Shown here in pieces: positions 7,667 to 16,018 of a DNA stretch of 41,144 nt. The notes beneath the pieces were generated by a model, which saw only the letters and a list, made by a program, of their open reading frames with translations, was not told the DNA's origin and ran no database searches. This stretch comes from an uncultured Clostridia bacterium (GTDB taxonomy: Bacteria; Bacillota; Clostridia; UBA1381): contig CAKSQL010000027.1 of NCBI GenBank assembly GCA_934486735.1, forward strand, positions 1 through 41,144. The letters are read 5' to 3'. The position numbers were made by a program, and so were the translations under genes. The number at the start of each line of letters is the position of its first letter. Position 1 is the stretch's first letter.

Positions 7667-8131
7667 TCAAAATTCCTCACTGCGGACAGTCTCGATGCAT
7701 GCCTTTATGTCCTCGTATCTGTAGCCCTTTGCCGCAAAATAGCGGATTGTGCGGTCGATGCTCTTGCGCTCAAAATCGCCGCGCAGCTTTTTTTCGACGA
7801 GCAGAAGAAGCGTTTCGCGCTCATCAATTTCGATATTTTCAAGCGCCTCGTCAATATATTCGGAAGCAATCCCGCGCATTTTCAACTCGGACGCTATTCT
7901 TTTTTTGCCGAATTTTTTCAAGTGTGCAAGATCCTGCGCCTTTGCAATTGCATATTTTTCATCATTCAAAAACCGATACTCGGTCAAAAACTCAATGGCT
8001 GAGTCTATGTCCGTATCCTCCGCACCGGCGCGGCGCAGCTTGTCGCGCAGTTCCTTTTCGGAATGAGCGCGGAACTCCAAAAGCCGCAGCGCTTTTTCTT
8101 TTGTTTCTTTTGCATTAAGCTTTTTTTCCAT
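7667..8131 (-). CDS. recX: RecX-family regulator of RecA
   Basis: A 154-residue, helix-rich, charged protein made of three-helix RecX repeats: RLLEFRAHSEKELRDKLRR, then FLTEYRFLNDEKYAIAKAQD, LKKFGKKRIASELKMRGI and a final YFAAKGYRYEDIKACI. RecX binds RecA filaments and limits strand exchange. No ribosome binding site is visible and only five bases separate it from the HD-domain gene, so translation is probably coupled. recA itself is not in the window. Confidence 0.9.
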   Translation of the reverse strand: MEKKLNAKETKEKALRLLEFRAHSEKELRDKLRRAGAEDTDIDSAIEFLTEYRFLNDEKYAIAKAQDLAHLKKFGKKRIASELKMRGIASEYIDEALENIEIDERETLLLLVEKKLRGDFERKSIDRTIRYFAAKGYRYEDIKACIETVRSEEF

Positions 8132-8136
8132 ATTAT

Positions 8137-9324
8137 TTATATGCGGAAGTAGTCAAACAATTGTCCGAAATCCACTCCTGCAATTTCCTTATTCTCGTAT
8201 TTTTCAAATAGATTGTGATATCCCGACTGTATCTGCTCGGACTGTATTCCGTAGCGCAGCGACAGATATGCCTCCATATATGCCGATAAATGGTCGCAGC
8301 CGCGGATTATCTCGCCGTCTATCGGATAGAATTTTTCGTCGTTGTAGCTTTCGTTTATTATATCGGAGGTGACGATTTTTCTTTCCCCGTCGATTATAAC
8401 GCGCGAGGTGAACTCGTCGCGTGTGAAATATTCTATCTCTGAAAGCCAATTCTTTGGCAAAAGGGGATAGATAACATTTCGCATCTGTTCGTCCTCGATG
8501 TCCTTTATGATATCGTCCAGACCGCGCACCGATTTTTTGACCGGCGAAACTATGTCGCGCGTGAGTACCTCGGGCAGGTCGTGGAACAAAGCCGCGAAAA
8601 AGTTGTTTACAAGCCTTGCGTCGCAGCCGCCGGCCTCGAGAGTGCAGAAATAGGAAAGCATTGCGACAACGAGCATGTGCCCCATAACAAAGGTCTGCGG
8701 CATTCTCACAGCGCGCGACCACCGCTGCTGATAGCGCAGCTTGCCGATGAGCGACAAAAATTCCTGCAAATCGGGATTGGTGGCAAAGCTCTGAAAGCCG
8801 TCGAAGGCGTTGCATGCTGCAAGTCCGCGGGTCACCTCAGACTTCACCTGCTCTATTCCGTAGGTGGTCAGATTCTGCGGATAAATTATTTTAAATTCCC
8901 AGTCGGTCGCATAGTAGTGCGCGGCACGCAGAATTTGCTTTTCCTTTTTTGCATATTCCGAATCGGAAAAATATTCGGTCATTTTCTTGAAAAAGCCGCC
9001 CTTTAAGCCCTCTGTCTGCCCCTTTAGCTGAGCAAGCACCCATTCGTTTATCTGTCTGCCCTTTTCCGACATCAGTTTGTGATATATCGGCGGCTTGATA
9101 TCGGTCAGAACCACTCGGTGCAGAAATTCGAAAATTCCGCCCTCTAAAAGCTTTAACGGGTCATAGCTGCCCTCGCCCTCGCATTTTGCCAGGACATATG
9201 CGTAAAACATTTTGTGAGCCTGCTTGTCAAGCTCGGTAAAACCGACGCACGGACGTATGTGGTCGTTCCAGCGCTGAATCGACGCCGCTTCATATATAAG
9301 TGAGATTAACGATTTTCGTATCAA
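8137..9324 (-). CDS. HD-domain phosphohydrolase (YfbR-like) with a degenerate second HD domain
   Basis: A 395-residue protein. The C-terminal half carries an intact HD site: His216, His248-Asp249 in FHDLPEVLTRDIVSPVK and a later Asp around SDII. This is the pattern of YfbR-type 5'-nucleotidases that cut deoxynucleoside monophosphates. The first 90 residues look like a decayed copy of the same domain: QRWNDHIRPC parallels QRWSRAVRMP, His37 aligns with His216, and FLHRVVLTDIKPP parallels the metal motif but has Arg where the metal Asp should be. Translation starts at TTG, with GGGAGG before it. It opens the leftward operon, so its nucleotide role may be coupled to recX (inference). Confidence 0.75.
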   Translation of the reverse strand: MIRKSLISLIYEAASIQRWNDHIRPCVGFTELDKQAHKMFYAYVLAKCEGEGSYDPLKLLEGGIFEFLHRVVLTDIKPPIYHKLMSEKGRQINEWVLAQLKGQTEGLKGGFFKKMTEYFSDSEYAKKEKQILRAAHYYATDWEFKIIYPQNLTTYGIEQVKSEVTRGLAACNAFDGFQSFATNPDLQEFLSLIGKLRYQQRWSRAVRMPQTFVMGHMLVVAMLSYFCTLEAGGCDARLVNNFFAALFHDLPEVLTRDIVSPVKKSVRGLDDIIKDIEDEQMRNVIYPLLPKNWLSEIEYFTRDEFTSRVIIDGERKIVTSDIINESYNDEKFYPIDGEIIRGCDHLSAYMEAYLSLRYGIQSEQIQSGYHNLFEKYENKEIAGVDFGQLFDYFRI

Positions 9325-9361
9325 GCCGAATACCTCCCTTAAATCATAATAATTCTATTAT

Positions 9362-9389
9362 ATTATATCATACTTTTGAAAAAATGCAA
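9362..9389 (-). promoter_or_regulatory. Promoter of the HD-recX-rimO-pgsA-queF run
   Basis: On the minus strand TTGCAT (9389-9384), a 16-base spacer and TATAAT (9367-9362), followed about 25 bases later by GGGAGG and the TTG start codon. Confidence 0.7.
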
Positions 9390-9477
9390 GATATAAGGGC
9401 AAATTTTATGAATAATGACATAAAAATTTTTTTTGAAAAAATTTTCCCGTTCTAATCTTTTTTTAATTTTCGGGCGG

Positions 9478-9483
9478 TATAAT
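9478..9483 (+). promoter_or_regulatory. -10 box for the orphan response regulator
   Basis: TATAAT lies 38 bases before the start codon at 9521. No good -35 hexamer stands 16-18 bases upstream, so the promoter may need an activator. The 196 bases between the divergent genes hold nothing else recognisable. Confidence 0.5.
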
Positions 9484-9520
9484 CATGCCATAAACAAAAC
9501 AAGACAGGGTGTGAATACAG

Positions 9521-10189
9521 ATGAATGTATTAATTGCAGATGACGCAAAGGAACTTGCGGATATACTTAAAAAGACGCTCGAGTGCTGCGGCTACAGCGT
9601 AGATGTGGCATATGACGGGCAAAAGGGACTTCGGAAAGCTCTTTCAAACGAATACGATATAATGCTTCTCGACATCATGATGCCGCAGATGAACGGATAT
9701 GAGGTTTTGAAACGTCTCAAGGCAGAGGGCAGGAAAATCCCGGTCATCCTGCTGACGGCAAAAAACGATGCGAGCGATATGATAGAGGGGCTGGAGCTTG
9801 GCGCGGACGACTATATACAAAAGCCTTTCAATACGGATGTTCTGATTGCAAAGATAAAGGCGGTCGCAAGGCGGAGCAAAATAGACGACTATGAAAGCGA
9901 TATCATGCGCTATGCCGACCTCACTCTCACAGCTTCGACAAGAAAGCTTGCAACCGACAAGCTGCAAATAACCTTGTCCGAAACCGAGTGCGAAGTGATG
10001 AAATATTTCATCAAAAACAGCACTGTTATCATTCCTCCGGAAAAGCTTTTGGAGGTTTCGAAGATAAAGGACAACACAAAGGAAAAGATTTACGGCTGCA
10101 TAAAAAGACTGACCGGCATGCTAAGATATATATGCTCGGCGGTGAAGATAATTGATATAAAAGCAGTCGGCTACAAGCTGTGTTATTAG
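9521..10189 (+). CDS. Orphan response regulator, OmpR-like
   Basis: 222 residues. The receiver domain (about 1-117) has acidic Asp7-Asp8, the phosphoacceptor Asp51 in LLDIMMPQMNG, Thr79 and Lys101 in DDYIQKPF. The C-terminal part (about 130-222) has the outline of a winged helix (LSETECEVMKYFIKNSTVII and DIKAVGYKLCY) but is divergent and lacks the usual recognition-helix consensus. No kinase gene is adjacent; the pair at 12.8-14.8 kb has its own regulator. It lies directly before the VTC and CotH genes and so probably regulates or belongs to that unit. Confidence 0.85.
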   Translation: MNVLIADDAKELADILKKTLECCGYSVDVAYDGQKGLRKALSNEYDIMLLDIMMPQMNGYEVLKRLKAEGRKIPVILLTAKNDASDMIEGLELGADDYIQKPFNTDVLIAKIKAVARRSKIDDYESDIMRYADLTLTASTRKLATDKLQITLSETECEVMKYFIKNSTVIIPPEKLLEVSKIKDNTKEKIYGCIKRLTGMLRYICSAVKIIDIKAVGYKLCY

Positions 10190-10201
10190 GAGGTGACAGT
10201 C

Positions 10202-10654
10202 ATGGCAATCGAAGTATTTAACAGATATGAACACAAGTACATTTTGGATCGGGCAACATACAGGCAAGTGATTGAAATTATGGATATGCATATGGAACTT
10301 GACAAGTACAACGCAGGGCTCAAGCCGTACACAATCGCAAATATTTACTACGACACCGCGGACGACTATTTAATAAGGAAGTCACTCTCAAAGCCGGTCT
10401 ATAAGGAAAAGCTGCGGCTGAGAGCCTACGGCGTGTCGGACAGGGACACAAAAGTATTTTTGGAAATCAAGAAAAAATACAAAGGTATCGTCAATAAAAG
10501 ACGGACGACATTAAAGCTTGACGAGGCATATCGCTTTATACAAAGCGGCAGAGTGCCGCCGATACAAGACTACATGAACGAACAGGAGTTTTTGAACGAG
10601 CTGCGGACAAGAAACGGGAATCTGACAATCATGTTGTCAGAGGCAGCGGTATAA
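10202..10654 (+). CDS. VTC-domain (polyphosphate polymerase-like) protein, C-terminally shortened
   Basis: The first 130 residues match the VTC domain: FNRYEHKYILDRATYRQVI, NIYYDTADDYLIRKSLSKP with the basic YKEKLRLRAYG, and the metal-binding FLEIKKKYKGIVNKRR strand. Relatives are about 240 residues; this one stops at 150. Its last 15 residues (ELRTRNGNLTIML) resemble the C-terminus of DUF4956 membrane proteins, which normally stand between VTC and CotH genes. I infer one deletion that removed the VTC C-terminus and most of a DUF4956 gene. The catalytic tunnel would be incomplete. ATG at 10202 follows AGGAGG; a GTG at 10193 overlaps that site. Confidence 0.75.
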   Translation: MAIEVFNRYEHKYILDRATYRQVIEIMDMHMELDKYNAGLKPYTIANIYYDTADDYLIRKSLSKPVYKEKLRLRAYGVSDRDTKVFLEIKKKYKGIVNKRRTTLKLDEAYRFIQSGRVPPIQDYMNEQEFLNELRTRNGNLTIMLSEAAV

Positions 10655-10704
10655 CACTAATTTTATTTGGTCGGATCAGAAAAAATACATGGAGGTAATG
10701 AATT

Positions 10705-12684
10705 ATGAAAAAATTAATATCATTGGTATTGTGCGTAACTCTCATACTTTCGTTTGCTGCGCTGTCGGCGTGCGGCGAGGAAAAGGAAAGTTATAAAGAA
10801 ATTTTTGAGAAGGATAAGATTATAGATGTGAAAATCAATATCAATGAAGCCGATTTGGAGGATATTCGCGAGAATCCGAGGAACGAAGAATATCACGCGG
10901 CGGATATCACCGTTGACGGAGTGACCGTCGAGGACGCAGGGATAAGAACAAAGGGGAATATGACCCTAAATTCCGTTGCAAGCTCCGATTCGGAAAGATA
11001 CAGCTATCGGATAAAGTTCAATAAATATGTCAAGGGCAACAAGCTGCTCGGGCTTGATGAACTGTGCTTGAACAGCGGCTATTCCGACCCGTCGTATATG
11101 AGAGAATATCTCCACTGCGAAATCCTGCGCGAGCTTGGCATGAATGTCCCCGAAACGGCGTTCTGCCGCATATATATAAATGATGAATATGCCGGGTTTT
11201 ATCTTGCCGTAGAGGGACTCAATTCCACATTTTTAAAGGATAATTTCGGCGGCGATTACAAGGACGGCAACTTCTACAAGATGGACGAGGGCGCGAGCCT
11301 TCAATATAAAGAGGACGAAAATTACATCTATGCCGATTTGAAATCGGGCAGTGACGACGACCTTTCAAGCTTTAAGGAGTTTGTCAAGGCTTTGAACGAT
11401 GCGGAAAGTGCGGAGGATATCGAGAAAATTTTGAATGTCGACAGCGCGATTAAATATATCGCGTCGAACACAGTCCTCTGCAACTATGACAGCTACAATG
11501 GAAATATGCACCACAACTATTATCTTTATGAGGATAAGGACGGCGTGTTTACAGTCGTTCCATGGGATTTCAATATGTCATTCGGCGGCTTCGGAGGAAA
11601 TAATTCCGAGGTGGGAATCGACACTCCGATTGCATCGGGCAGTGTGGATGAATTGCCGCTCATAGGCAAGCTTTTGTCAATTCCGGAGTACAAAGAAAAA
11701 TATTACGACTGCATAAAGGAAATAACGGGTCTTTTGGAGAATTTTGAAGAACGTGTTGCCGAGCTTAAAAGCATAATTTCGCCGTATGTCAAGGAGGACA
11801 CCACAGCTTTTTACAGCTATGACGAATTTGATAAGGCGACCTCAAAGGGCGGTGAAACAGCCGGCAGCGCAAGCGAGGATAAGCGCGAAGGAAAGCCGTT
11901 CGGCGGTGACAGCTCGATTATAGACTGCGTTTTCGACAGGCTTGAAAATATAGCGGCCCAGTTTGACGGAACGGCGGAAAAAACGACCGAGACAAAGGGC
12001 GGCTTCGGCGGCAGGGGAGATAAAGGCAACCGCCCCGGCGGAGGCATGCAGCCGCCGGAAAACAACAGCGAGAATAACGGATTCCCTAACGGTGGCTTTG
12101 GTGGCTTTAAGCCGAACCGCGGAGAAAACGGCGGCAATATGCCCGGAAACGGAGTGCAGACGCCCGAACTGCCAAACGGTGCGAACGATGGGAACAATCA
12201 GCCGCCGGAACTGCCGAACAGCGTGAACGATGGAAACAATCAGACGCCCGAGCTGCCAAACGGTGCGAACAACGAAAACAATCAAAACCGCCCGACACCG
12301 CCGAACGGAGGGTTTGGCGGCAAATCGGAAAACAAGGATATCAGGGTGCATGTCAACGGGCATATAATAAGCTTTGACAACAAGCCGTATATATCCAACG
12401 ATTCCACCCTTGTCGGATTCAGAAAGATATTCGAAGCGCTCGGCGCAAAGGTTTCATGGGACGAGGACACACGAACCGTCACCGCGACAAAGGACGATGT
12501 TGAGATAAAGCTGACAATAGGCGATACAACGGCATATGTAAACGGCGAAAAGGTTGAACTTGCGGCAGCACCCGAGATATCCTCCGACACCGCGATGATT
12601 CCGGTGCGTTTTATATCGGAAGAACTCGGGATGAAGGTCACATGGGATGCGGACACCAAGCTGATTACAATCAATTCAAAATAA
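10705..12684 (+). CDS. CotH-kinase-family lipoprotein with copper amine oxidase-like C-terminal domain
   Basis: 659 residues. A lipoprotein signal ends in LSAC with Cys23, so it is anchored outside the membrane. The CotH domain follows (about 35-400): RIKFNKYVKGNKLLGLDEL, then SYMREYLHCEILRELGM, IYINDEYAGFYLAVEGL and the conserved VVPWDFNMSFGGFGG. CotH proteins phosphorylate or bind secreted partners. Residues 420-540 are a low-complexity linker rich in Gly, Pro and Asn with repeats of PPELPN and NDGNNQ. The last 110 residues are a copper amine oxidase N-terminal-like fold (VHVNGHIISFDNKPYI, TAMIPVRFISEELG), often a wall-binding module. It follows the VTC gene by 50 bases with a GGAGG site. 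Confidence 0.88.
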   Translation: MKKLISLVLCVTLILSFAALSACGEEKESYKEIFEKDKIIDVKININEADLEDIRENPRNEEYHAADITVDGVTVEDAGIRTKGNMTLNSVASSDSERYSYRIKFNKYVKGNKLLGLDELCLNSGYSDPSYMREYLHCEILRELGMNVPETAFCRIYINDEYAGFYLAVEGLNSTFLKDNFGGDYKDGNFYKMDEGASLQYKEDENYIYADLKSGSDDDLSSFKEFVKALNDAESAEDIEKILNVDSAIKYIASNTVLCNYDSYNGNMHHNYYLYEDKDGVFTVVPWDFNMSFGGFGGNNSEVGIDTPIASGSVDELPLIGKLLSIPEYKEKYYDCIKEITGLLENFEERVAELKSIISPYVKEDTTAFYSYDEFDKATSKGGETAGSASEDKREGKPFGGDSSIIDCVFDRLENIAAQFDGTAEKTTETKGGFGGRGDKGNRPGGGMQPPENNSENNGFPNGGFGGFKPNRGENGGNMPGNGVQTPELPNGANDGNNQPPELPNSVNDGNNQTPELPNGANNENNQNRPTPPNGGFGGKSENKDIRVHVNGHIISFDNKPYISNDSTLVGFRKIFEALGAKVSWDEDTRTVTATKDDVEIKLTIGDTTAYVNGEKVELAAAPEISSDTAMIPVRFISEELGMKVTWDADTKLITINSK

Positions 12685-12689
12685 TGCTA

Positions 12690-12718
12690 TTTACAAATTA
12701 ATCGTTATATGATAAAAT
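12690..12718 (+). promoter_or_regulatory. Promoter of the two-component operon
   Basis: TTTACA (12690-12695), a 17-base spacer and TAAAAT (12713-12718), just after the CotH gene and 65 bases before the response regulator start. Confidence 0.65.
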
Positions 12719-12720
12719 AT

Positions 12721-12760
12721 AATAGGCAATTGCAAAGCCTGCACTTTGCGATTGCCTATT
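12721..12760. other. 17-base-pair stem-loop at the start of the two-component transcript
   Basis: Arms 12721-12737 and 12744-12760 pair except at one position, around a six-base loop. There is no T-run. It starts right after the -10 box, so it would form the 5' end of the operon mRNA, or it may end transcripts from the CotH gene. The ribosome binding site GGGGAGGG follows 11 bases later. Confidence 0.55.
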
Positions 12761-12783
12761 ATACGGCTCGGGGAGGGTCCGCA

Positions 12784-13458
12784 ATGAGAATACTTGTTGT
12801 TGAGGATGAGAAATTACTTAACGAAATGATTACAAAAACTCTTGCCAAGGAGGGGTATTCGGTAGATAACTGCTTTGACGGAGAGGACGCGCTGCATTAT
12901 CTCAAAATGGGCGAATTTGACGCGGTTGTCATGGATATCATGATGCCGAAGATAAACGGTCTTGAAGTGGTGAAACGAATGCGCGCGGCAAACGATGCGA
13001 CCCCGGTTATATTTCTTACAGCGCGCGACAGCATAGAGGACAGGGTTTCGGGACTCGACGCCGGAGCGGAGGACTATCTTGTAAAACCGTTCGCCTTTGC
13101 CGAACTGCTCGCAAGAATAAGAGCAATGACAAGAAAGCGCACCGGGAACGAAACCAATGAATTTTCGGTCGGGGAATTGGTGCTGAATACTAAAACAAAG
13201 GCGGTCAGACGCGGAGAGGACACAATCGCTCTCACCGCCAAGGAATATGAGATTTTGGAGTATATGATTCACAACAAGGGTATAATTCTGTCGAGGGAAA
13301 AAATCGAAAACCATGTCTGGAACTTTGACTACAGCGGAGGAACAAACGTGGTCGATGTGTATATAAGATACCTGCGCAAAAAGATAGACGACCCGTACGA
13401 AAAAAAGCTGATTCACACAATCCGCGGCTTCGGCTATGTTCTTGACGAAAAGGAATGA
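12784..13458 (+). CDS. OmpR/PhoB-type response regulator
   Basis: 224 residues. Receiver domain with Glu7-Asp8, phosphoacceptor Asp51 in VMDIMMPKING, Thr79 and Lys101 in DYLVKPF. The C-terminal winged-helix domain is complete (ALTAKEYEILEYMIHNKGII, RYLRKKIDDPYEKKLIHTIR, GFGYVLDEKE). It resembles the CpxR/CssR and copper- or cell-envelope-type regulators, but the signal cannot be told. ATG at 12784 follows GGGGAGGG. Six bases separate it from the kinase, so the two form one operon. Confidence 0.92.
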   Translation: MRILVVEDEKLLNEMITKTLAKEGYSVDNCFDGEDALHYLKMGEFDAVVMDIMMPKINGLEVVKRMRAANDATPVIFLTARDSIEDRVSGLDAGAEDYLVKPFAFAELLARIRAMTRKRTGNETNEFSVGELVLNTKTKAVRRGEDTIALTAKEYEILEYMIHNKGIILSREKIENHVWNFDYSGGTNVVDVYIRYLRKKIDDPYEKKLIHTIRGFGYVLDEKE

Positions 13459-13464
13459 CTGCAA

Positions 13465-14805
13465 ATGAAAAAAATGTCGGTAAAATTGAAGATAACGCTT
13501 TGGTATACGCTCATAATGCTGATTGTGTCGGCGGTTGTGCTTGCGGCAATGACGACAATAAGCGTAAAGCTTTTGAACCGCGACACGATAGCATCGCTAA
13601 ATCGGGCGGTGAATGACATGATGCGCGAGATTGAAATTTCGCCCGATGCGAGGAAGATACCGGAGTTTAAATATTTCGACCGCGGCGTGCATATGACGCT
13701 CTATGACGAAAATCAAAATGTCGCGGGCGGTCAGATTCCGTTCGGCATAACCGACGAGCTTAAGCTTGACGACGGGGGAGTCAGACGGGAAAACTATAAC
13801 GGGCGCGCGTACTATGTGCTTGACAAAACTGCGATGTCGCGCAGCGGAAAGGTATACTGGGTAAAGGGACTTGTGTCGGTGTCGGACAGCGCATATGCGA
13901 TTCACTCGGTGGCAAAGTATAATATTGCGCTTGCCGCGGTGATGATAATAATAGCCGCCGCCGGGGGATATATAATAGTAAGAAAAACTTTAAAGCCGGT
14001 CGATAAAATCCGCCGCACCGCCGATGAGATAAGCCGCAGCAGCGACCTCTCGGGCAGGATAAATATGTCGGGCGGCGATGATGAATTTCAACGTCTTGCC
14101 GACAGCTTTGACAGAATGCTCGACAAAATCGAGCAGACCTTAGAAAGGGAAAAGCAGTTCACTTCCGATGCGTCGCATGAGTTGAGAACCCCTGTTGCGG
14201 CAATGCTCTCGGCGTGCGAGTATATGACGGCATATGCCAAAACCTATGATGAAATGAAGGAATCCGCCGAATCGGTAAAGGCGGAGGCGGAGCGCATGTC
14301 CAAGCTGATATCCGAACTTCTGACAATTTCAAGAATGGATAAAAACACGATAAAGACCAAATTCGAAAGGGTCGATATAAGCGAGCTGCTCGGCTTTGTC
14401 TGCGATGAACAGGACGAGATAAGGGACGAAAAGCTTTGCAGGAAAATAGAGGAAAATGTGACTGCGGACGCGGACAGATTTTTGATTGCGCGGCTGGCGA
14501 TTAACTTAATTTCGAATGCTTATACCTACGGCGGAAAAAATGTGACCGTCTCGCTCAGATGCGAATCGGGGAATATAGTCCTCGGTGTGGAGGACGACGG
14601 AATCGGAATCTCAAAGGAGGATATTCCGAAAATCTGGACGAGGTTTTATCAGGCAGATCCCTCGCGCAGCGCGGAGGGGAATATGGGACTCGGACTTTCG
14701 ATGGTATTGTGGATTGCCGAATGCCATGGCGGAAAAATGGAAGTTGAAAGCGAGCCGGGAAAAGGCAGCAAATTCACTTTTACCATGCCGGTGAAAACGG
14801 AGTGA
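13465..14805 (+). CDS. Membrane sensor histidine kinase
   Basis: 446 residues: transmembrane segment near 10-33, an external sensor region of about 120 residues, a second segment near 153-173, HAMP linker, HisKA with phosphoacceptor His238 in SDASHELRTPVAAM, and the ATPase domain with N-box Asn351, G1 GVEDDGIGIS and G2 NMGLGLSMVLW. It would phosphorylate Asp51 of the neighbouring regulator. The sensor region shows no recognised fold, so the stimulus is unknown. Confidence 0.93.
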   Translation: MKKMSVKLKITLWYTLIMLIVSAVVLAAMTTISVKLLNRDTIASLNRAVNDMMREIEISPDARKIPEFKYFDRGVHMTLYDENQNVAGGQIPFGITDELKLDDGGVRRENYNGRAYYVLDKTAMSRSGKVYWVKGLVSVSDSAYAIHSVAKYNIALAAVMIIIAAAGGYIIVRKTLKPVDKIRRTADEISRSSDLSGRINMSGGDDEFQRLADSFDRMLDKIEQTLEREKQFTSDASHELRTPVAAMLSACEYMTAYAKTYDEMKESAESVKAEAERMSKLISELLTISRMDKNTIKTKFERVDISELLGFVCDEQDEIRDEKLCRKIEENVTADADRFLIARLAINLISNAYTYGGKNVTVSLRCESGNIVLGVEDDGIGISKEDIPKIWTRFYQADPSRSAEGNMGLGLSMVLWIAECHGGKMEVESEPGKGSKFTFTMPVKTE

Positions 14806-14848
14806 ACGGTGTGTGGTTTATATTGACGCATGGCAAGGAGAGATTATT

Positions 14849-15400
14849 ATGGAACGGCACATTTGCTTTGGGGGACAGAGGATAGCGTACGAATTTGAAA
14901 GAAAGCGCGTAAAAAATATAAATCTGCGAATAAGAGCGGACGGAACGGTTCACGTCTCGGCAAACAAAGGAGTACCGGTTGAGCTTGCGGAGGAGTTTAT
15001 GCGCTCAAAGGCGGATTTTATTTTAAAAGCACTCGAAAACTGCCGCAAAAGAGCCGGTACGCAAAATGTCCGCTATTTTTCGGAAGATGAAATTCGTGGT
15101 GTGATACTGCGCCTCTGCCGCGCGGCGTATCCTTATTTTGAAAAGCGCGGAGTGGCATATCCGGAGATTAAATTTCGGAAAATGGTGTCGCGTTGGGGCA
15201 GCTGTCAGCCGGCTCGGGGAGTTCTTACATTTAATATAAATCTCATGTATGCTCCGGTTGAATGTATAAATTATGTTGTGCTGCATGAATTTACGCACTT
15301 TTTTGAAGCGAATCATTCAAAAAAATTTTATGCCGAGCTTTTAAAAACCTGCCCCGGCTGGAAAGAATGCAGAAAAAAACTGAGAGAGATAACGCTTTGA
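14849..15400 (+). CDS. YgjP-like (M48/DUF45) zinc metallopeptidase
   Basis: 183 residues. Zinc site HEFTH at 146-150 with a third ligand His156 in ANHSKKFYA, plus the family signature RWGSC at 115-119 in MVSRWGSCQPARG. Members of the YgjP/DUF45 group are small cytoplasmic proteins whose substrate is unknown; some accompany restriction loci, which is not the case here. ATG at 14849 is preceded by AAGGAG; an upstream in-frame ATG at 14813 lacks one. A terminator overlaps the stop codon. Confidence 0.88.
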   Translation: MERHICFGGQRIAYEFERKRVKNINLRIRADGTVHVSANKGVPVELAEEFMRSKADFILKALENCRKRAGTQNVRYFSEDEIRGVILRLCRAAYPYFEKRGVAYPEIKFRKMVSRWGSCQPARGVLTFNINLMYAPVECINYVVLHEFTHFFEANHSKKFYAELLKTCPGWKECRKKLREITL

Positions 15401-15423
15401 GAGGGCTTTTTGCCCTCTCTTTG
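15399..15423 (+). terminator. Terminator after the YgjP-like gene
   Basis: GAGAGGGC (15399-15406) pairs with GCCCTCTC (15412-15419) around TTTTT, followed by T residues. It begins within the stop codon. Confidence 0.75.
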
Positions 15424-15464
15424 CGGATTTGATAGAAGTTTTAAAAAAAATTTCAAAAAAAAGC

Positions 15465-15493
15465 TTGACTTATGAACCGATAACTGTTATAAT
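15465..15493 (+). promoter_or_regulatory. Promoter of rpmG-secE-nusG
   Basis: TTGACT (15465-15470), a 17-base spacer and TATAAT (15488-15493). Confidence 0.85.
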
Positions 15494-15586
15494 AATGTAT
15501 AGAGAAGAAATGACTTCTTTTTTTTATGTTTATAAAATGTCGTTTTTTCGCAGTAATAAAAGGCAAAGTACGGAGGTGTAACATCC

Positions 15587-15736
15587 ATGAGAGTTAAAAT
15601 TACATTGGCATGCTCGGAGTGCAAGCAGAGAAACTACAATACAATGAAGAATAAGAAAAACGATCCGGACAGACTGGAAATGAACAAGTATTGCAGATTC
15701 TGCAGAAAGCATACTCTTCACAAGGAAACAAAATAA
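15587..15736 (+). CDS. rpmG: Large ribosomal subunit protein bL33
   Basis: 49 residues, MRVKITLACSECKQRNY at the start and KYCRFCRKHTLHKETK at the end. The two CxxC pairs (Cys9, Cys12, Cys36, Cys39) mark the zinc-binding form of bL33. GGAGG stands before the ATG. It is the usual first gene before secE and nusG in Firmicutes. Confidence 0.95.
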   Translation: MRVKITLACSECKQRNYNTMKNKKNDPDRLEMNKYCRFCRKHTLHKETK

Positions 15737-15773
15737 AACCGCTGACGGTTTTGTAAGAAAAGGAGTGTAAGAA

Positions 15774-16001
15774 ATGGCAGAAGCAACAAACAATGTCCCG
15801 GCAACACCGAAAAAAACAGGTCTGGTAAAGTTTATCCGGGAAACAAAGGCAGAACTTAAAAAGGTATCATGGCCGTCAAAGGAGCAGCTGATTCATAATA
15901 CTATGATCATCATTGCTTTTATTGCAATAGCTACAGTTATCCTGTCAGTTCTTGACGTGGGATTTTCGTGGTTATTTTCGTTAATCACCAAAAAATTCTG
16001 A
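15774..16001 (+). CDS. secE: Preprotein translocase subunit SecE
   Basis: 75 residues: a charged N-terminus with the conserved amphipathic stretch ETKAELKKVSWPSKEQ, then one transmembrane segment (MIIIAFIAIATVILSVLDV). This single-span form is typical of Gram-positive bacteria and clamps SecY. AAGGAG precedes the ATG. Confidence 0.96.
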   Translation: MAEATNNVPATPKKTGLVKFIRETKAELKKVSWPSKEQLIHNTMIIIAFIAIATVILSVLDVGFSWLFSLITKKF

Positions 16002-16018
16002 TAAAGAGGAGTGATTAA

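Noticed and set aside
12160..12290. Short tandem DNA repeats resembling a CRISPR-like array
   Set aside because: The units (about 45 bases with varying ends) are in frame and encode the PPELPN/NDGNNQ linker of the CotH protein; there are no spacers and no cas genes.
12107..12363. Long open frames on the minus strand opposite the CotH gene linker
   Set aside because: They arise from the low-complexity Gly/Pro/Asn-coding sequence on the plus strand, have no ribosome binding sites and give serine/arginine-rich protein with no family look.
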